A stretch of 64,000 bases of DNA from Pseudooceanicola spongiae (lineage in GTDB: Bacteria; Pseudomonadota; Alphaproteobacteria; Rhodobacterales; Rhodobacteraceae), in assembly GCF_014899185.1 (NCBI RefSeq), contig NZ_CP045201.1, forward strand, positions 1,162,501 through 1,226,500. Direction: 5' to 3'. Positions 62,446 through 64,000 of the stretch are shown one piece after another (positions within the stretch are counted from its first letter, which is position 1; each line of letters opens with the position of its first letter). The notes under the pieces are model-generated. The model saw nothing but the letters and a program-made list of their open reading frames with translations. It did not search any database and was not told the DNA's origin. The position numbers and the translations under genes are program-made.

Positions 62446-63822
62446 ATGTCCCTAGATCCCGTCCTGTTGCGCATCGATTCAGATCTGCCAAACGCCACTG
62501 AGCGTTTGCTGGAGCTGCTGCGAATCCCCTCCATTTCGACTGACCCTGCCTATAAAGGCGATTGCGAAACCGCTGCGGACTGGCTTGTTGCCGATCTGCA
62601 ATCGATCGGGGTGGAGGCCAGCAAGCGCCCTACCCCCGGTCATCCCATGGTGGTCGGACATGTCGACGGAGACGGTCCGCATATCCTCTTCTACGGCCAC
62701 TATGATGTGCAGCCCGTCGACCCCCTGAACCTTTGGGACCGTGATCCTTTCGATCCCGAAGTTCAGGACACCCCGAAGGGCAAGGTCATCCGGGGCCGCG
62801 GTGCTGCCGACGACAAGGGCCAGCTGATGACCTTTGTTGAGGCCTGCCGCGCTTGGAAAGAGGTCAATGGCACCCTGCCCTGCAAGATAACCTTTTTCTT
62901 TGAAGGCGAAGAGGAATCCGGCTCCCCTTCTCTCGTGCCCTTCATGAAGGAAAATGCGGCCGAGCTGACTTCGGACATTGCACTGATCTGCGACACTGGC
63001 ATGTTTGGTGAACAGACCCCCGCCATCGTAACCATGCTGCGAGGCCTCCTCGGAGAAGAGCTGACGATCAGGGGCGCCTCCAAGGACCTGCACTCGGGCA
63101 TGTACGGCGGCATCTCGATGAACCCGATCCGTGTGCTTTCCAAAATCATCGCCAGTCTGCACGACGAGTCCGGACATGTCACCGTACCGCAGTTTTATGA
63201 CGGCGTGCCCGAACTATCGCCCGAAATCAAAGCCCAGTGGGATGGCCTGAACTTCGACGAGACTGGTTTCCTCGGAGAAGTTGGTCTTGGCACACCCGCC
63301 GGCGAACAGGATCGCACCGGGCTCGAGATGATCTGGTCACGCCCGACCTGCGAAGTGAACGGCATCTGGGGCGGCTATACTGGTGACGGTTTCAAAACCG
63401 TGCTGCCTGCCGAGGCCCATGCCAAGATTTCGTTCCGTCTTGTCGGGACGCAAGATCCCCTCGCCATTCGCGAAAGCTTCCGCAGCTATGTTCAGTCCAT
63501 GCTGCCCGACGATTGCACGGTTGAGTTCAAGGCCCATGGTGCCAGCAGTGCCAGCCAGATGGAAATCACGGATCCGGCCTTCGAAAAAGCGCGGCGCGCG
63601 CTGTCGGACGAATGGCCCGAACCTGCCGCCTATGTGGGGTGTGGCGGCTCGATCCCAATTGCCGGGCATTTCAAGAAAATTCTCGGCACTGATGCAATGC
63701 TGATCGGCTTTGGCAAGGACGATGACCAGATCCATTCTCCCGACGAGAAATATGACCTTAACTCTTTTCATAAAGGAATAAGAAGCTGGGCACGCGTCCT
63801 TGATGCACTGACCAAGGGCTGA
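62446..63822 (+). CDS. M20-family metallopeptidase (dipeptidase-like)
   Basis: 458 residues. Di-zinc M20 peptidase. Ligands and catalytic residues are His85 and Asp87 (LFYGHYDVQP), Asp122 (GRGAADDKGQ) and Glu156/Glu157 (FEGEEESGSPS). The dimerisation domain begins near KDLHSGMYGG. Members cleave dipeptides or N-acyl amino acids. Start at 62446 with ACCGGAGG upstream; a longer frame upstream overlaps the regulatory region and is not convincing. Confidence 0.9.
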   Translation: MSLDPVLLRIDSDLPNATERLLELLRIPSISTDPAYKGDCETAADWLVADLQSIGVEASKRPTPGHPMVVGHVDGDGPHILFYGHYDVQPVDPLNLWDRDPFDPEVQDTPKGKVIRGRGAADDKGQLMTFVEACRAWKEVNGTLPCKITFFFEGEEESGSPSLVPFMKENAAELTSDIALICDTGMFGEQTPAIVTMLRGLLGEELTIRGASKDLHSGMYGGISMNPIRVLSKIIASLHDESGHVTVPQFYDGVPELSPEIKAQWDGLNFDETGFLGEVGLGTPAGEQDRTGLEMIWSRPTCEVNGIWGGYTGDGFKTVLPAEAHAKISFRLVGTQDPLAIRESFRSYVQSMLPDDCTVEFKAHGASSASQMEITDPAFEKARRALSDEWPEPAAYVGCGGSIPIAGHFKKILGTDAMLIGFGKDDDQIHSPDEKYDLNSFHKGIRSWARVLDALTKG

Positions 63823-63896
63823 TCGCCACGGGGTCTGCGCGGGATGCGTTTCCAAATGCATCCTGCGCAGCGTACCTTTCAAGGACGACAAGCCCT

Positions 63897-64000
63897 ATGA
63901 CCCTGAATATCGAAGAAGAGATCGATCAACGCATTGCCGCCATGGAAGCCGAACCGCAGGCATCTTCTGGTGTTGAGCATGTCCGCCGCGAAATCCTGTT
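63897..64000 (+). CDS. Partial gene at window end
   Basis: 5' end of an open frame reading MTLNIEEEIDQRIAAMEAEP and QASSGVEHVRREIL, acidic and helical, cut by the window edge after 34 complete codons. AAGGACG lies about 12 nt upstream. Not identified; it may be a short cytosolic protein. Confidence 0.45.
   Translation, partial: MTLNIEEEIDQRIAAMEAEPQASSGVEHVRREIL

Overview
The window reads as a chromosomal segment of a marine Roseobacter-type alphaproteobacterium (Rhodobacteraceae). The DNA is GC-rich and gene-dense. Family markers include 5-aminolevulinate synthase (HemA, C4 pathway), a one-cysteine DksA, TRAP transport, Edd/Eda, and short proteins I know only from Rhodobacteraceae. I see no insertion sequence, prophage, integron, CRISPR array or rRNA operon. 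There is one tRNA, tRNA-Pro(GGG). Assignment rests on reading motifs and gene order; no database search was run.

Layout. 1-7405: bamE faces a lipid and translation block (yceD, rpmF, plsX, fabH, ihfA, a MerR regulator), then tRNA-Pro, a double-domain dCTP deaminase and an MFS permease. 7475-15470, minus strand: dgt, argS, a SPOR-domain protein, nagZ, scpA and scpB (translation, wall recycling, chromosome condensation). A divergent marR/monooxygenase pair with its own twin operators sits between dgt and argS; erpA faces dgt. 15943-18816, minus strand: a compact run encoding a 112-residue protein with five FSSGSA(P) repeats, an unrecognised helical protein, an EamA-type permease and a VOC protein. 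A perfect CtrA-type box (TTAA-N7-TTAAC) lies upstream. This is my best candidate for an undescribed system. 19288-31386: xth, an FAD monooxygenase, dksA, a MoxR ATPase/lipoprotein/miniprotein/VWA array, DedA, OsmC, an M48 protease, a luciferase-like oxidoreductase, a PIN nuclease and an RlmI-type methyltransferase.

31453-41151: a lipoprotein, the Entner-Doudoroff pair edd-eda behind a LacI-type palindrome, glnE with a coupled small gene, ybaK, a DUF2852 protein behind twin palindromes, an RDD protein, bpt (N-end rule) and a VOC protein. 41210-49150: a complete TRAP transporter (dctP, dctQ, dctM) divergent from a cache-domain histidine kinase and NarL-type regulator, followed by an exported delta-class carbonic anhydrase. 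49151-64000: a peptide-leader attenuator in front of ilvI-ilvH, a Rhodobacteraceae-type regulator, an aminotransferase, a BepA-like protease, two tandem DsbA-like proteins, ispG, a RodZ-like protein, hemA with an FnrL box upstream, an M20 peptidase and the 5' end of one more gene.

How it fits together. Most of the window is core housekeeping. The regulatory layer is unusually readable: the ilv attenuator, the marR operators, a CtrA box, an FnrL box, an edd operator, and two unexplained twin-palindrome arrangements (38586-38663 and 48048-48117). A dispersed 41-bp element built on an 11-bp period occurs twice, once inside the scpB reading frame and once in the spacer after the carbonic anhydrase gene.
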